A stretch of DNA of 64,000 bases from CADEFX01 sp963806735 (lineage in GTDB: Bacteria > Pseudomonadota > Alphaproteobacteria > Rhizobiales > Hyphomicrobiaceae), in contig CAWEBE010000022.1 in the NCBI GenBank assembly GCA_963806735.1, positions 124,001 through 188,000 on the forward strand, read 5' to 3'. Below are positions 17,690 to 25,165 of this stretch, piece after piece. The notes beneath the pieces were generated by a model. The model did no database searches. It was not told where the DNA came from and saw only the letters and a list, made by a program, of their open reading frames with translations. How positions within the stretch are numbered: position 1 is the first letter of the stretch; each line of letters opens with the position of its first letter. Both the position numbers and the translations under genes were made by a program.

Positions 17690-19003
17690 ATGTCCGTGCG
17701 CGAACCCTGCTTTCTGACCGCGGACGAAGCCGCGCGTCTGTTCCAAGAAGGTAACCTGACCTGCGAGGCGCTTGTCCGATCCTGCCTCGACCGGATTGCT
17801 GATCGGGATCCCATCATCAAGGCATGGCTGCATGTCGACGCCGCACACGCGCTCGCACAGGCTCGCGAGATCGACAAGCGGCCGCCTGCCGGGCCAATTC
17901 ATGGGCTGGCCTTCGGCGTCAAGGACGTGATCGATACCCATGATCTTCCAACAACGCAAAACTCACCTCTCTATCAGGGCCATCGGCCGGCCAAAGATGC
18001 CGCCTGCGTCAGCGTCGTTCGTCACAGCGGCGCTGTCATTTTGGGTAAGACCGACACGGTCGAGTTTGCTGGAGGCGGGCGGAAGGCGGCGACTCGAAAT
18101 CCGCTGAATCTTGCGCATACGCCAGGGGGAACGTCGTCGGGATCAGCGGCGGCCGTCGCCGATTTCCAAGTGCCTTACGCATTCGGCACACAAACTTCAG
18201 GCTCCCATATCCGACCTGCCTCGTTCAACGGCATCTACGCAATGAAACCCACGTGGGGCGTGGTCAGCCGCGAGGGCGTGAAGCAGTTATCCGTCATGCT
18301 GGACACCGTCGGCTGGTATGGACGGTCAGCGGAAGACCTTGCCATGGTCGCCGAGGCGTTTCGGCTGCCGGGACTTTTCGGCGGCAAGCCGGCTACGGTC
18401 AAAGGACTCAGGGTAGCGCTGTGTCAGACACCGCGCTGGAACAAGATCGAGACAGGCGGCGAAAAGGCCCTGAAGGCTGCTGCCGAACGCCTGGAGAAGG
18501 CCGGCGCGGTGGTCAAGGAACTGCGGCTGCCCGAGACCTTCGCCGGTCTCTATGACGCGCAGGACACTATCCTACAGGGTGAGGCTGGAGCTGCTTTTCT
18601 GCCGGACTACCTGGCGTCCCAAGACCAGCTGCATGTCGAATTCCGAGACAAGGTGGAAAATAAGACCGGGGTCACGCCGAAATCGCTGGCGGAAGCCTAC
18701 GACCTGGCCGGCGCTTGCCGACCAGCTTTCGACCGCATCGCGGCCAATTTCGACGCAGTGCTAACCCCATCCGCGCCTGGCGAGGCGCCGGAAGGTTTGG
18801 GCTGGACTGGAGACTGGGTTTTCAACGTTATGTGGACTTTGCTGCATGTTCCCTGCATTGCCATCCCCTGCACCGCAGGCCCCAAAAGATTGCCGGTCGG
18901 CATTCAGATCGTCGGGCCGCGCTTTGGGGACGGACAGCTGTTGAGCGTTGCTGCTGCCATTGCGCCTGCGATCGATGCCGAGGATCGGCCCCGAGGTCCC
19001 TGA
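17690..19003 (+). CDS. Amidase-signature hydrolase (amidase 3)
   Basis: 437 residues from ATG 17690. Lys78 in LAFGVKDVI, cis-Ser in GGTSSGSAAA (149-150) and nucleophile Ser172 in TQTSGSHIRPA are visible. The GTQTSGSxxRP form differs from the GSDTGGS form of amidases 1 and 2 and matches the branch with mandelamide- and allophanate-type hydrolases. It therefore probably acts on a different amide, possibly the product of the other two (inference). Confidence 0.87.
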   Translation: MSVREPCFLTADEAARLFQEGNLTCEALVRSCLDRIADRDPIIKAWLHVDAAHALAQAREIDKRPPAGPIHGLAFGVKDVIDTHDLPTTQNSPLYQGHRPAKDAACVSVVRHSGAVILGKTDTVEFAGGGRKAATRNPLNLAHTPGGTSSGSAAAVADFQVPYAFGTQTSGSHIRPASFNGIYAMKPTWGVVSREGVKQLSVMLDTVGWYGRSAEDLAMVAEAFRLPGLFGGKPATVKGLRVALCQTPRWNKIETGGEKALKAAAERLEKAGAVVKELRLPETFAGLYDAQDTILQGEAGAAFLPDYLASQDQLHVEFRDKVENKTGVTPKSLAEAYDLAGACRPAFDRIAANFDAVLTPSAPGEAPEGLGWTGDWVFNVMWTLLHVPCIAIPCTAGPKRLPVGIQIVGPRFGDGQLLSVAAAIAPAIDAEDRPRGP

Positions 19004-19069
19004 CCGCTTGCGAACAGCACGAAGGAATGCCGGAAGGCATCATGCCGGTCTATTCCATCAGGAGTCCTC

Positions 19070-19591
19070 ATGGACAATGCACAGAGAATTGAAGTAATTG
19101 CGCACGCGGCTCGCGACATCGGCAAACCTACGTCATCCGCAGAATCGCTTCGTGTCCTTGACGCCTTGGCGGCGAGTCTGATCGGCCATCGCATGTTCAC
19201 GGCGCTTCTCTACCATCCGGATACACAAGAGACGGAGCGCATCTACACGAATCAAATGGACAAGTATCCTCTGCGCGGCCGCAAACCGGCGCGTCGTGAT
19301 CGATGGAGCAAAAGCGTCATCGACTGCGGGGAGATTTTTTTCATTTCCAGCGCACAGGACGTGAAGGACAACTTCGCCGATGCTGTCACACTGCTCGGGC
19401 TCGGAATCGGCTCCGGCATGTGCCTGCCAATCAGGCTTCGCGATCGAACGCTCGGCACGATCAATGTGCTCGCAGCGGCTGGCGTGGTGAGCGAGCGACA
19501 TTCCTCGATCGGGCGCATTATCGCGGCGCTTGCTGTTCCCGCGTTCGAGGCAGAGCAACGGGCACTCAACGTGAGCGACAACAAAGCCTGA
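19070..19591 (+). CDS. GAF-domain protein
   Basis: 173 residues, essentially a single GAF domain: an early helix, a LLYHPDTQETERIYTN strand pair, GSGMCLPIRLRDRTLGTIN with the conserved hydrophobic core, and a C-terminal helix. No DNA-binding or enzymatic domain is attached. At the end of the amidase/transporter operon it may sense the substrate or act as a small redox or ligand sensor. Function is not predictable from the sequence. Confidence 0.75.
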   Translation: MDNAQRIEVIAHAARDIGKPTSSAESLRVLDALAASLIGHRMFTALLYHPDTQETERIYTNQMDKYPLRGRKPARRDRWSKSVIDCGEIFFISSAQDVKDNFADAVTLLGLGIGSGMCLPIRLRDRTLGTINVLAAAGVVSERHSSIGRIIAALAVPAFEAEQRALNVSDNKA

Positions 19592-19649
19592 GGACCTTCG
19601 TTGCAGTGCTCTTGCAGCGTCGCAGTCTATCGCCGCTCATGACGTATCG

Positions 19650-20801
19650 TCACGCCCCGATTACTTCTTCCATCAATCTAAGAATATTCTCGCCCAGGAT
19701 CCCTTCAATCTCCGGGCGCGAGAAGCCACGGCCAATCAGAGCCTCCGTCAACGCAGGCAGCTTCGTGCAATCTTCAAAGCCTGGAACGTCAAAGCGAACC
19801 GCGCCGTGATCCGTGCCGATGCAGATGTGCTTCGGTCCGACGAGTTCGGCGATATGGACGATATGCTGCATGAAGATGTCGATGCTCGGCATGGGAAGGC
19901 GCTTGCTCATGAGCGCATTGTACTTTCCATTCATGTCGCTGCCGAAGCTGCGCATCACCGTTGCTATCGCGGGCGTGTTTTCCCGAACCGAGTTGCGGTC
20001 GACCATGTTTTTCAAGATCTCGGCCGCGTGCTCTTCCATCGCCACTTGGAACGGCGCGAAAATATATTCGGGGAAGATCGTAGGTCCAATGACACCGCCA
20101 CGCGCTGCGATGGCGCGGATCAACTCGTCGGTCAGATTACGCGGATGGTCGTGCAGTGCTCGCGCGGAAGAATGAGACGCAAGGACTGGTGAGCGGCTGG
20201 CGTCGATTGCCTGCTGCGTCGCGCGATCAGAGGCATGTGAGACGTCTATGATTATGCCCAGGCGGTTCAATTCGGCGACGGCTTTGCCGCCCAAGGCGCT
20301 CAAACCCCCGTGCCGCTCGACATCAGCAGATAAATCGGCCCAGCCATTCGTCGTGAAATGAGCAAGGGCGATAGAGCGAACGCCCTGGATCCAAAGCGTT
20401 TGGAGAGAAGCGAGATCATCCTCGATGGCTTGCGCCCCCTCGATCGTCAAAACGACAGCGAGCTTTCCTGCGGTCGCCAACCGACGTATGTCTGCCGCCG
20501 AGTGTGCTAACTCAATGATGTGCTTGTTGCGCTCGCAAAGATTCAATACGGCCTCAATGATCTGCTGTTGCCTAAGCCGGGCCGTTCCGCGTTTGATGTT
20601 GTTGTAGTCGACGCAGGACGCAAAAAAAGCTGCCGTGAGATTGCCCTTTTTCATCCCGGGCAGGTCCATGTACCCATCCGAGTTCGGCAATGCGAGGTCG
20701 TGACCTAGATCGAGTTGGCGCAGGATGGTATCCACATGCGTATCGATGATTATGGTATCGTAGTGGAAATCCGAAGCCTTGGGCTCTTGCTGCGCTGTCA
20801 T
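19650..20801 (-). CDS. Membrane-dipeptidase-type peptidase, family M19
   Basis: 383 residues from the ATG at 20801. A TTG at 20843 would add 14 residues. Renal-dipeptidase motifs are present: the zinc HxD in IIDTHVDTIL, the bridging Glu in LTIEGAQAIEDD, His in DVSHASD and LASHSSAR, and a late IGTDHGA. Family enzymes hydrolyse dipeptides or related N-acyl amino acids using two zinc ions. No signal peptide is visible, so it is probably cytoplasmic. It converges on the GAF gene and may process an imported peptide-like substrate. Confidence 0.88.
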   Translation of the reverse strand: MTAQQEPKASDFHYDTIIIDTHVDTILRQLDLGHDLALPNSDGYMDLPGMKKGNLTAAFFASCVDYNNIKRGTARLRQQQIIEAVLNLCERNKHIIELAHSAADIRRLATAGKLAVVLTIEGAQAIEDDLASLQTLWIQGVRSIALAHFTTNGWADLSADVERHGGLSALGGKAVAELNRLGIIIDVSHASDRATQQAIDASRSPVLASHSSARALHDHPRNLTDELIRAIAARGGVIGPTIFPEYIFAPFQVAMEEHAAEILKNMVDRNSVRENTPAIATVMRSFGSDMNGKYNALMSKRLPMPSIDIFMQHIVHIAELVGPKHICIGTDHGAVRFDVPGFEDCTKLPALTEALIGRGFSRPEIEGILGENILRLMEEVIGA

Positions 20802-20843
20802 GGCTCGATTTGATCTCCGCGGTTTCTCATCGGCTAAGGCCAA

Positions 20844-21263
20844 TCACAAACTGCACAAGAACGGGCACAAGGTCGTCAGGAGGCGGGAGAGTAGCTCACA
20901 GGATCCGCAGCGCGCCAGCCGCACAGCAGGCTTGCAGAGCCTGTGCACTGGGCCTCGTTTTGCACCCCGACTCAGAACGCTAACGCGGCGCACGCCCTCG
21001 ACACTCAGTGAGGCCTATTTCGTCATGAAGAGCCGCCGAAGCCGGCGACGCCCTGAAAAGGCTGCCGAACCACTGCCGTCCTGTGCCAGCCTCGAACTGG
21101 CTGAGTCTAGCGCGTCACCTCCTGCCACCAGGAGGCCTTGTCTGCCAGCGCTCCTCGACTTCACTCCCCTGATACCCGTCTGCAATGATGGGCAGAATGA
21201 AGCTGGCGGCGACGTCAACCCATGCATGTCCATGGCGCGCCGAAGCAACGGAAGGGCAGGGTC
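20844..21263. other. Non-coding lead-in to the accessory island
   Basis: About 420 nt between the M19 gene and the first direct repeat. A long open frame crosses it, but its amino acid composition (Arg/Ser/Pro-rich, no domain) looks like chance coding in GC-rich DNA. I see no RNA gene or convincing promoter. Confidence 0.3.
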
Positions 21264-21600
21264 CCCCGCGCGGTTTGCGGCCCGCATGCTGCCCGGCGCG
21301 CGGCCCAGCCAGTTTCCCGGCTTCATCGCGCCGTGCAATCCCACCCTCAAGCCAGTGGTGCCGACCGGCGAGCGCTGGCTCTACGAGATCAAGCATGACG
21401 GCTATCGCATGCAGGCACATCTGGCGGAGGGGAGGTCCGCGCTGCTGGCCAGCAGCGGCGTCAACTGGACCGGCCGCTTGCGATCCCTGGTCGCGCCCCT
21501 CAAGGAACTGCCCCCAGCTCGAACTGCATTTCCATCTTCTCGACGAAGCATGTCGGCAAGGTCGGCACCGGCTTCAGCCGCAAGGTCGTGCGCGCTGCAC
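21249..21600 (+). pseudogene. LigD-type ATP-dependent DNA ligase remnant, copy A
   Basis: One frame reads FPGFIAPCNPTLKPVVP, GERWLYEIKHDGYRMQAHL and NWTGRLRSLVAPLKELP. This is the start of a LigD-type ligase domain, with adenylation motif I (EIKHDGYR, nucleophile Lys). It then jumps, in another frame, to KHVGKVGTGFSRKV, which belongs near the C-terminal OB-fold of the same enzyme. About 200 intervening residues are missing and no functional product is possible. It appears to be one of three related remnants in the island. Confidence 0.72.
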
Positions 21601-21749
21601 CGCGTTCTGGCCTCGCTCGTCACACCTTATTGGCACACCTTGTTGCAGCGCTGCGCTGGATGTCCCTTGGCGGTACACTTGGCGAAGCAGTCGGGGCCTT
21701 TCCCTTTCTTGGCAATGAACTGCACAACGCCGATCTCTGACGCGGCGGC
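21264..21749. repeat. Direct repeat copy A (~485 bp)
   Basis: Matches 22924-23410 over its whole length at roughly nine bases in ten by eye, with small indels. Each copy contains a DNA-ligase remnant on the plus strand followed by a cysteine-rich peptide gene on the minus strand. The copies flank the DUF4238 gene in the same orientation, so recombination between them would excise it. Confidence 0.8.
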
Positions 21750-21752
21750 CAT
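21627..21752 (-). CDS. Truncated paralogue of the cysteine-rich secreted peptide
   Basis: 41 codons from an ATG at 21752. The C-terminal 32 residues nearly match the protein at 23290-23490: FIAKKGKGPDCFAKC, then GHPAQRCNKVCQ, with all four Cys kept. The signal peptide region is replaced by unrelated sequence (MAAASEIGVV). Without export signals it is probably non-functional, or it is a cytoplasmic variant. It lies in direct repeat copy A. Confidence 0.45.
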   Translation of the reverse strand: MAAASEIGVVQFIAKKGKGPDCFAKCTAKGHPAQRCNKVCQ

Positions 21753-21810
21753 CGGCTGACGACGATTGGGCGATGATCAAGTCTCGGCTCGGTCCGTGAA
21801 GAGCCTCTTC

Positions 21811-22800
21811 TTATGAGTCGCGCTTCGGCCTGCGCCTCGGAACCACCACGCTCCCGAACCCCTTGGAGCCGCCGAACGTCCCACCGTCCATGTCCGGCCG
21901 CTGATCCTTGTACTTCTGTGCCAGCCGCAGCACCCGCTTATCCTCCAGGTGCGCGTACAGGCAGTTTTCCGCATTGAATGCACGATGCAGGTTCTGCGCC
22001 TTCACGTACTCCCTCGGCATCTCGACGGGCCACGACCACCCCTTATCCCACATCATGCACACCATCATACGAGGCGAGAGCGGCAGGGTGACTTGCGCTG
22101 TTTTATTCATGTACCCGTCGTCGCCCATGATCGCATGCACGGTCTTTTCATCGACGTTGCGGACCACCGGGTTATCGCACGTGATGAAGTAGTGACCGCC
22201 GGGGCGCCAGAGCGACCACTTCATGTCCAGAAACACCCGTGTCAGCACGTCGGCCAGTTCGAGCGAACGTAGGGTAAGCTCTTTCGGAATTGCCACCTCA
22301 AATTCCGAGAGGTCTGACATGCTCTCGCGCAGCGTTGGCAAGTCCGCGTCGCGAACCTCCAACCCGTCCTTTCGCATGCGCTCGACCATTGATTTGAACG
22401 CGTCCTCATGCTGTCCCGTCGCGGCCAGATGCACCCCCATGCCCAGAGCGTAGATTTTGGCCGCGATGCGCCGCTGCGTTGGCGTGCGCGAGACCATGAG
22501 CCCCGCAAACTGCGCGAAGGCTTCCCGGTCACTGCCCTTGATCATCTCGCCCGCAGCGAGCTTCTCGTAGCCGTTGGCTGCGGCAGCCTCGATCTGGCCG
22601 ATAAGCTTCTCGATTGTCGTATCCATCGTGCCGTCTTCACGCTCGAACGAGTAAAAGTGTGTGATGAACCCCGTCTCTTCCGGTATCGCGCTCCAGGTTC
22701 GCCCGTTCGTCTTGTCGTACGACCACACCTGCCCCCGCTGATCCGTGAAATGCTGGAGGCTCAAAACAGGCACGACGTGCTGGTTGCGATATTCGGCCAT
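21811..22800 (-). CDS. DUF4238-domain protein
   Basis: 329 residues if started at ATG 22800 (MAEYRNQHVVPVLSLQHF). The open frame runs further upstream into repeat copy B, but that extension (Arg/Gly/Ala-rich) is not domain-like. The N-terminal QHVVPxxxLxxF motif followed by VWSYDK is the DUF4238 hallmark, and the late FITCDNPVV segment is also family-typical. DUF4238 proteins are scattered in mobile islands of many bacteria with no firm function. It is the only intact gene between the two direct repeats, so it looks like cargo. Confidence 0.78.
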   Translation of the reverse strand: MAEYRNQHVVPVLSLQHFTDQRGQVWSYDKTNGRTWSAIPEETGFITHFYSFEREDGTMDTTIEKLIGQIEAAAANGYEKLAAGEMIKGSDREAFAQFAGLMVSRTPTQRRIAAKIYALGMGVHLAATGQHEDAFKSMVERMRKDGLEVRDADLPTLRESMSDLSEFEVAIPKELTLRSLELADVLTRVFLDMKWSLWRPGGHYFITCDNPVVRNVDEKTVHAIMGDDGYMNKTAQVTLPLSPRMMVCMMWDKGWSWPVEMPREYVKAQNLHRAFNAENCLYAHLEDKRVLRLAQKYKDQRPDMDGGTFGGSKGFGSVVVPRRRPKRDS

Positions 22801-22917
22801 TTCCCCGCTCAGGCGCTCAAACACCCCGTCGCCTACCACTCTCACCGGATTACTAGCGCAGCCAGGCATGAGACGCACGATGATACCGGCAGGCAAACGC
22901 AAGCGCACAGCGACGCA

Positions 22918-23260
22918 CCGTTCGCCCGCGCGGTTTGCGGCGCGCATGCTGCCCGGCGCGCGGCCCGGCCCGCTTCCCGGCTCCATTGTGCCCTGCGCAC
23001 CGACACTGAAGGCGGTTGTGCCGACGGGCGAGCGCTGGCTCTACGAGATCAAGCATGATGGCTACCGCATCCAGGCGCATCTGGCGGAGGGGGAGGCCCG
23101 CGCTGCTGGCCAGCAGCGGCGTCAACTGGACCGGCCGCTTGCGATCCCTGGTCGCGCCCCCTCAACGAGCTGCCCGCCAGCTCGAACTGCATTTCCATCT
23201 TCTCGACGAAGCATGTCGGCAAGGTCGGCACCGGCTTCAGACGCAAGGTCGCGCGCGCCG
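22918..23260 (+). pseudogene. LigD-type ligase remnant, copy B (frameshifted)
   Basis: Reads RFAARMLPGARPGPLPG, then GERWLYEIKHDGYRIQAHL with motif I intact. A shift then moves the rest (the QQRRQLDRPL region) out of frame relative to copy A. The KHVGKVGTGFRRKVAR segment follows near 23208-23258. It has the same internal deletion as copy A, so the deletion predates the duplication. Confidence 0.7.
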
Positions 23261-23410
23261 CACCGCGTTCTGGCCTCGCTCGTCACACCTTATTGGCACA
23301 CCTTGTTGCAGCGCTGCGGTGGATGTCCCTTGCCGGTACACCTGGCGAAGCAGTCGGGACCTTTCCCTTTCTTGGCAATGAAGTGCACATCGCCTATCTC
23401 GGACGCGCCA
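22924..23410. repeat. Direct repeat copy B (~485 bp)
   Basis: Second copy of the repeat at 21264-21749, same orientation. It differs by scattered substitutions and small indels, one of which breaks the ligase frame just after AHLAEGE. It also keeps a complete version of the minus-strand cysteine-rich peptide gene, which extends beyond the repeat end into unique DNA. Confidence 0.8.
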
Positions 23411-23490
23411 GCAGAGAACAATGGGCTTGGGCGCGCGATGGCCGATCCGATGAGGCAGGACCCGATGGCGGCAGCCATCAGCAGCCTCAT
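23290..23490 (-). CDS. Small secreted cysteine-rich peptide
   Basis: 66 residues: signal peptide MRLLMAAAIGSCLIGSAIA (cleavage near 19-20), a short linker, then GPDCFARCTGKGHPPQRCNKVC with four Cys in a Cx3C...Cx3C pattern that can form two disulfides. Size and pattern recall small disulfide-stabilised peptides, but I recognise no family. A truncated paralogue sits in the other direct repeat. The 3' part lies in the repeat and the 5' part in unique DNA. Confidence 0.6.
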   Translation of the reverse strand: MRLLMAAAIGSCLIGSAIARPSPLFSAGASEIGDVHFIAKKGKGPDCFARCTGKGHPPQRCNKVCQ

Positions 23491-23506
23491 GACAACCTCC
23501 TTTGCC

Positions 23507-23923
23507 TCAGCCCCAACCCAGTTGTTTCACCGCCAGTCCTGAGTGCCAGATTTTTGTCATGTGTGCGATCCGATCCCCCTCGAACTGCATGACATACACG
23601 TAGTCGGTTGCAACGCTCTTTCCTGTCGGGGGGCATGGTCCGCCTTGGCCCGTATGCGTGCCTTTGAAGACGGCATATGCCGACACGTTGCGACGCTTCT
23701 CATCGGTCGCAAACGACTTCAGCTCGTATCGACCATCGGGCACGAAGCCGAGCAGCCCTCGCATCCAGTCGCAATAGTGCTGGAGTGTTCGGACATCGGC
23801 GAGGGGCTCCGCCTGGGCAGAGAACGTCGCGCTGGGCGTGCAATAGGCTTTGCATCCCTCCCAGCCCTTGCCCGTCTCACAGGCCAGAAAGAACTGCTCG
23901 GCCGTCTCCGTGATCGAGGCCAT
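23507..23923 (-). CDS. SnoaL/NTF2-like polyketide-cyclase-fold protein
   Basis: 138 residues from ATG 23923. The helix-plus-sheet pattern of NTF2-like proteins is visible: ETAEQFFLACETGKGW, then a YCTPSATFSAQAEPL loop, DGRYELKSFATDE and a final DRIAHMTKIWHSG. Similar proteins are annotated as ester-cyclase or nuclear transport factor 2 family. The pocket could bind a small hydrophobic ligand, and no catalytic assignment is possible. It is separated from the upstream tRNA-like gene by the terminator at 23991. Confidence 0.75.
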   Translation of the reverse strand: MASITETAEQFFLACETGKGWEGCKAYCTPSATFSAQAEPLADVRTLQHYCDWMRGLLGFVPDGRYELKSFATDEKRRNVSAYAVFKGTHTGQGGPCPPTGKSVATDYVYVMQFEGDRIAHMTKIWHSGLAVKQLGWG

Positions 23924-23990
23924 GACGAACTCCCAATGAATGTGCCGCGTACAGAGCGTACGATATCGTCGGCGTGCTGGAAATGAAGTA

Positions 23991-24017
23991 AAAAGCCCAG
24001 CCAAAGGCTGGGCTTTT
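23991..24017. terminator. Perfect 12-bp terminator hairpin
   Basis: AAAAGCCCAGCC, a 3-nt loop, and GGCTGGGCTTTT form an uninterrupted stem with a T-run on both strands. On the minus strand it directly follows the 5' half of the permuted tRNA-like gene and would end its transcript. On the plus strand there is no gene ahead of it. Confidence 0.9.
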
Positions 24018-24108
24018 CTGACGGGGACGTTCTCCCGAGCTAAACTATGAGCCCCGCATATGGTGGAGCCAGCAGGCATCGAACCTGCGCTTTCCCCTTA
24101 GGTCTGAG
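24018..24108 (-). tRNA. Circularly permuted tRNA-like gene (3' half precedes 5' half)
   Basis: Read on the minus strand, the 3' half comes first. It has anticodon-stem strand GGGGA (24097-24093), variable loop AAGC, a T-arm with 5-bp stem and TTCGATG loop (24088-24072), acceptor strand TGGCTCC, discriminator A, and encoded CCA (24063-24061). After 5 nt (TATGC) the 5' half begins: GGGGCTCA (24055-24048), TA, D-stem GTTT/GAAC with loop AGCTCGGGA (24045-24029), G26, then anticodon-stem strand TCCCC (24027-24023). TCCCC pairs fully with GGGGA. The bases for T8-A14, G15-C48, G18/G19 with T55/C56 and T54-A58 are all present. The acceptor stem pairs except for one C-C mismatch or bulged C. The anticodon lies at the split and is uncertain. 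No tag frame or tmRNA coding piece is present. A terminator follows at once. Confidence 0.62.
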
Positions 24109-24278
24109 GATGCCACGCCCAGCTTGACGGCGCACGCCATCCCTTAGGTGGAGGTTAAAACACGCGCGTATCTGGGGCGCAGACACGCGATGGCCTGGCC
24201 TGCCCAGGCTCGTGCATTTGCTCCGCGCCCTCCCATATCGAGGAATAGGTGTACTTTCCAAACCAAGGAACCACAGTC

Positions 24279-24428
24279 ATGGCAACTGAAAAGGAGCTGC
24301 GCATTGCACTTGAGCGGCTGGTCCGTCAACTGGAGATCGGCCAGTTCGCCAACAAGGAAGGCATGAAAATAACCAGCAACTACGCCTTCGTTGAAGCCAA
24401 GAGACTGCTCCAAACTGCGGCGTCCTGA
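24279..24428 (+). CDS. Small hypothetical protein (49 aa)
   Basis: ATG at 24279 with an AAGGAA-type ribosome-binding site 10 nt upstream. The product (MATEKELRIALERLVRQLE start, LQTAAS end) is charged and helical, with a possible amphipathic helix. It sits divergently from the permuted tRNA-like gene and converges on the SRAP gene, whose stop is 15 nt away. No family is recognised. The clean start signal is the main support. Confidence 0.5.
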   Translation: MATEKELRIALERLVRQLEIGQFANKEGMKITSNYAFVEAKRLLQTAAS

Positions 24429-24442
24429 ATGCGCGATCCTCG

Positions 24443-25156
24443 CTATTTTGCATCCAAGTCCAGGATCGACACGTCGTCGTTGTCGGGCTTGTTCACGCGC
24501 GTCGAGATCGGCCACATCGTCATCAGCTCTGGCGGATACGGCACTAGCACATCGCGCGGATCGGGTTCGATACAAGCGAGCCATCGGTCGTGCGCCGAGG
24601 GTGGCAAGATCACCGGCATGCGGTCGTGGATCGCTGCCACCAGCGCATTGGCTGGACACGTGATGATGCAGAACGTGCGCACCCAGTCCTCGGTGCCAGC
24701 GCGCTTCCAGTTCTCCCAGATGCCCGCGACGCCGAACGGCTGGCGGTCCTGCATGGCGATGGCATACGGCTGCTTGGCCTTCGCCCCCTTGATGGCCTTC
24801 CACTCGAAGAAGTTGTCGATGGGTACGACGCAGCGCCGCAACTTGTAGGCGTCACGGAACATCGGCAGGGCGGCAACCGTCTCGGCCTTGGCATTGATCG
24901 GCTTGCGGCCGGGCTCCTTGCTCCAGTACGGAATAAGACCCCACCACAGCCGATCCAATGAGCGCTCGCCGGTCTTGTGGTTCTGGCGGATGACCCAATG
25001 CTCCTGCCCCGGCGCGCCATTGTACTTTGGCGTCCAGTCCGTCCCTCCCTCGCGCTGCTTCTTGGCCTTCGCCACGCGCGGATCATCCGGCGTGCCCATG
25101 ATGATGGTGAGCCGGAGTACATCGGGTGACGACTTCTGGGTGATGCGACCGCACAT
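24443..25156 (-). CDS. SRAP-family abasic-site peptidase (YedK/HMCES-like)
   Basis: 237 residues. The catalytic Cys2 after Met1 (MCGRITQ), the INAKAETV motif with the conserved Asn, NFFEWK with the active-site Glu and AAIHDRMPVIL with the conserved His are all intact. SRAP proteins form a thiazolidine crosslink through Cys2 with abasic sites in single-stranded DNA and protect replication forks. Copies on mobile islands are frequent. Two hypothetical genes lie upstream on the same strand, and SRAP may be the last gene of that unit. Confidence 0.93.
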   Translation of the reverse strand: MCGRITQKSSPDVLRLTIIMGTPDDPRVAKAKKQREGGTDWTPKYNGAPGQEHWVIRQNHKTGERSLDRLWWGLIPYWSKEPGRKPINAKAETVAALPMFRDAYKLRRCVVPIDNFFEWKAIKGAKAKQPYAIAMQDRQPFGVAGIWENWKRAGTEDWVRTFCIITCPANALVAAIHDRMPVILPPSAHDRWLACIEPDPRDVLVPYPPELMTMWPISTRVNKPDNDDVSILDLDAK

Positions 25157-25165
25157 GCTCTCGAT

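Noticed and set aside
20779..21759. 326-residue plus-strand open frame through repeat copy A
   Set aside because: Only its middle third matches a protein family (ligase motif I region). The rest is low-complexity and frame-switched, so it is better described as a pseudogene fragment.
24018..24108. Two-piece alphaproteobacterial tmRNA (ssrA)
   Set aside because: The order (acceptor piece first, coding piece second) and the G3-T70 wobble fit tmRNA, but the second piece is only about 38 nt before a terminator, has no resume codon or ANDN-type tag frame, and contains a canonical D-arm and a 5-bp anticodon stem that tmRNA lacks.
24018..24108. Two truncated tandem tRNA genes lying side by side
   Set aside because: A truncated 3' half followed by an unrelated 5' half would not be expected to share a fully complementary 5-bp anticodon stem, a G15-C48 pair and a mostly pairing acceptor. 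The alternative is kept as the main null hypothesis, to be tested by comparison.
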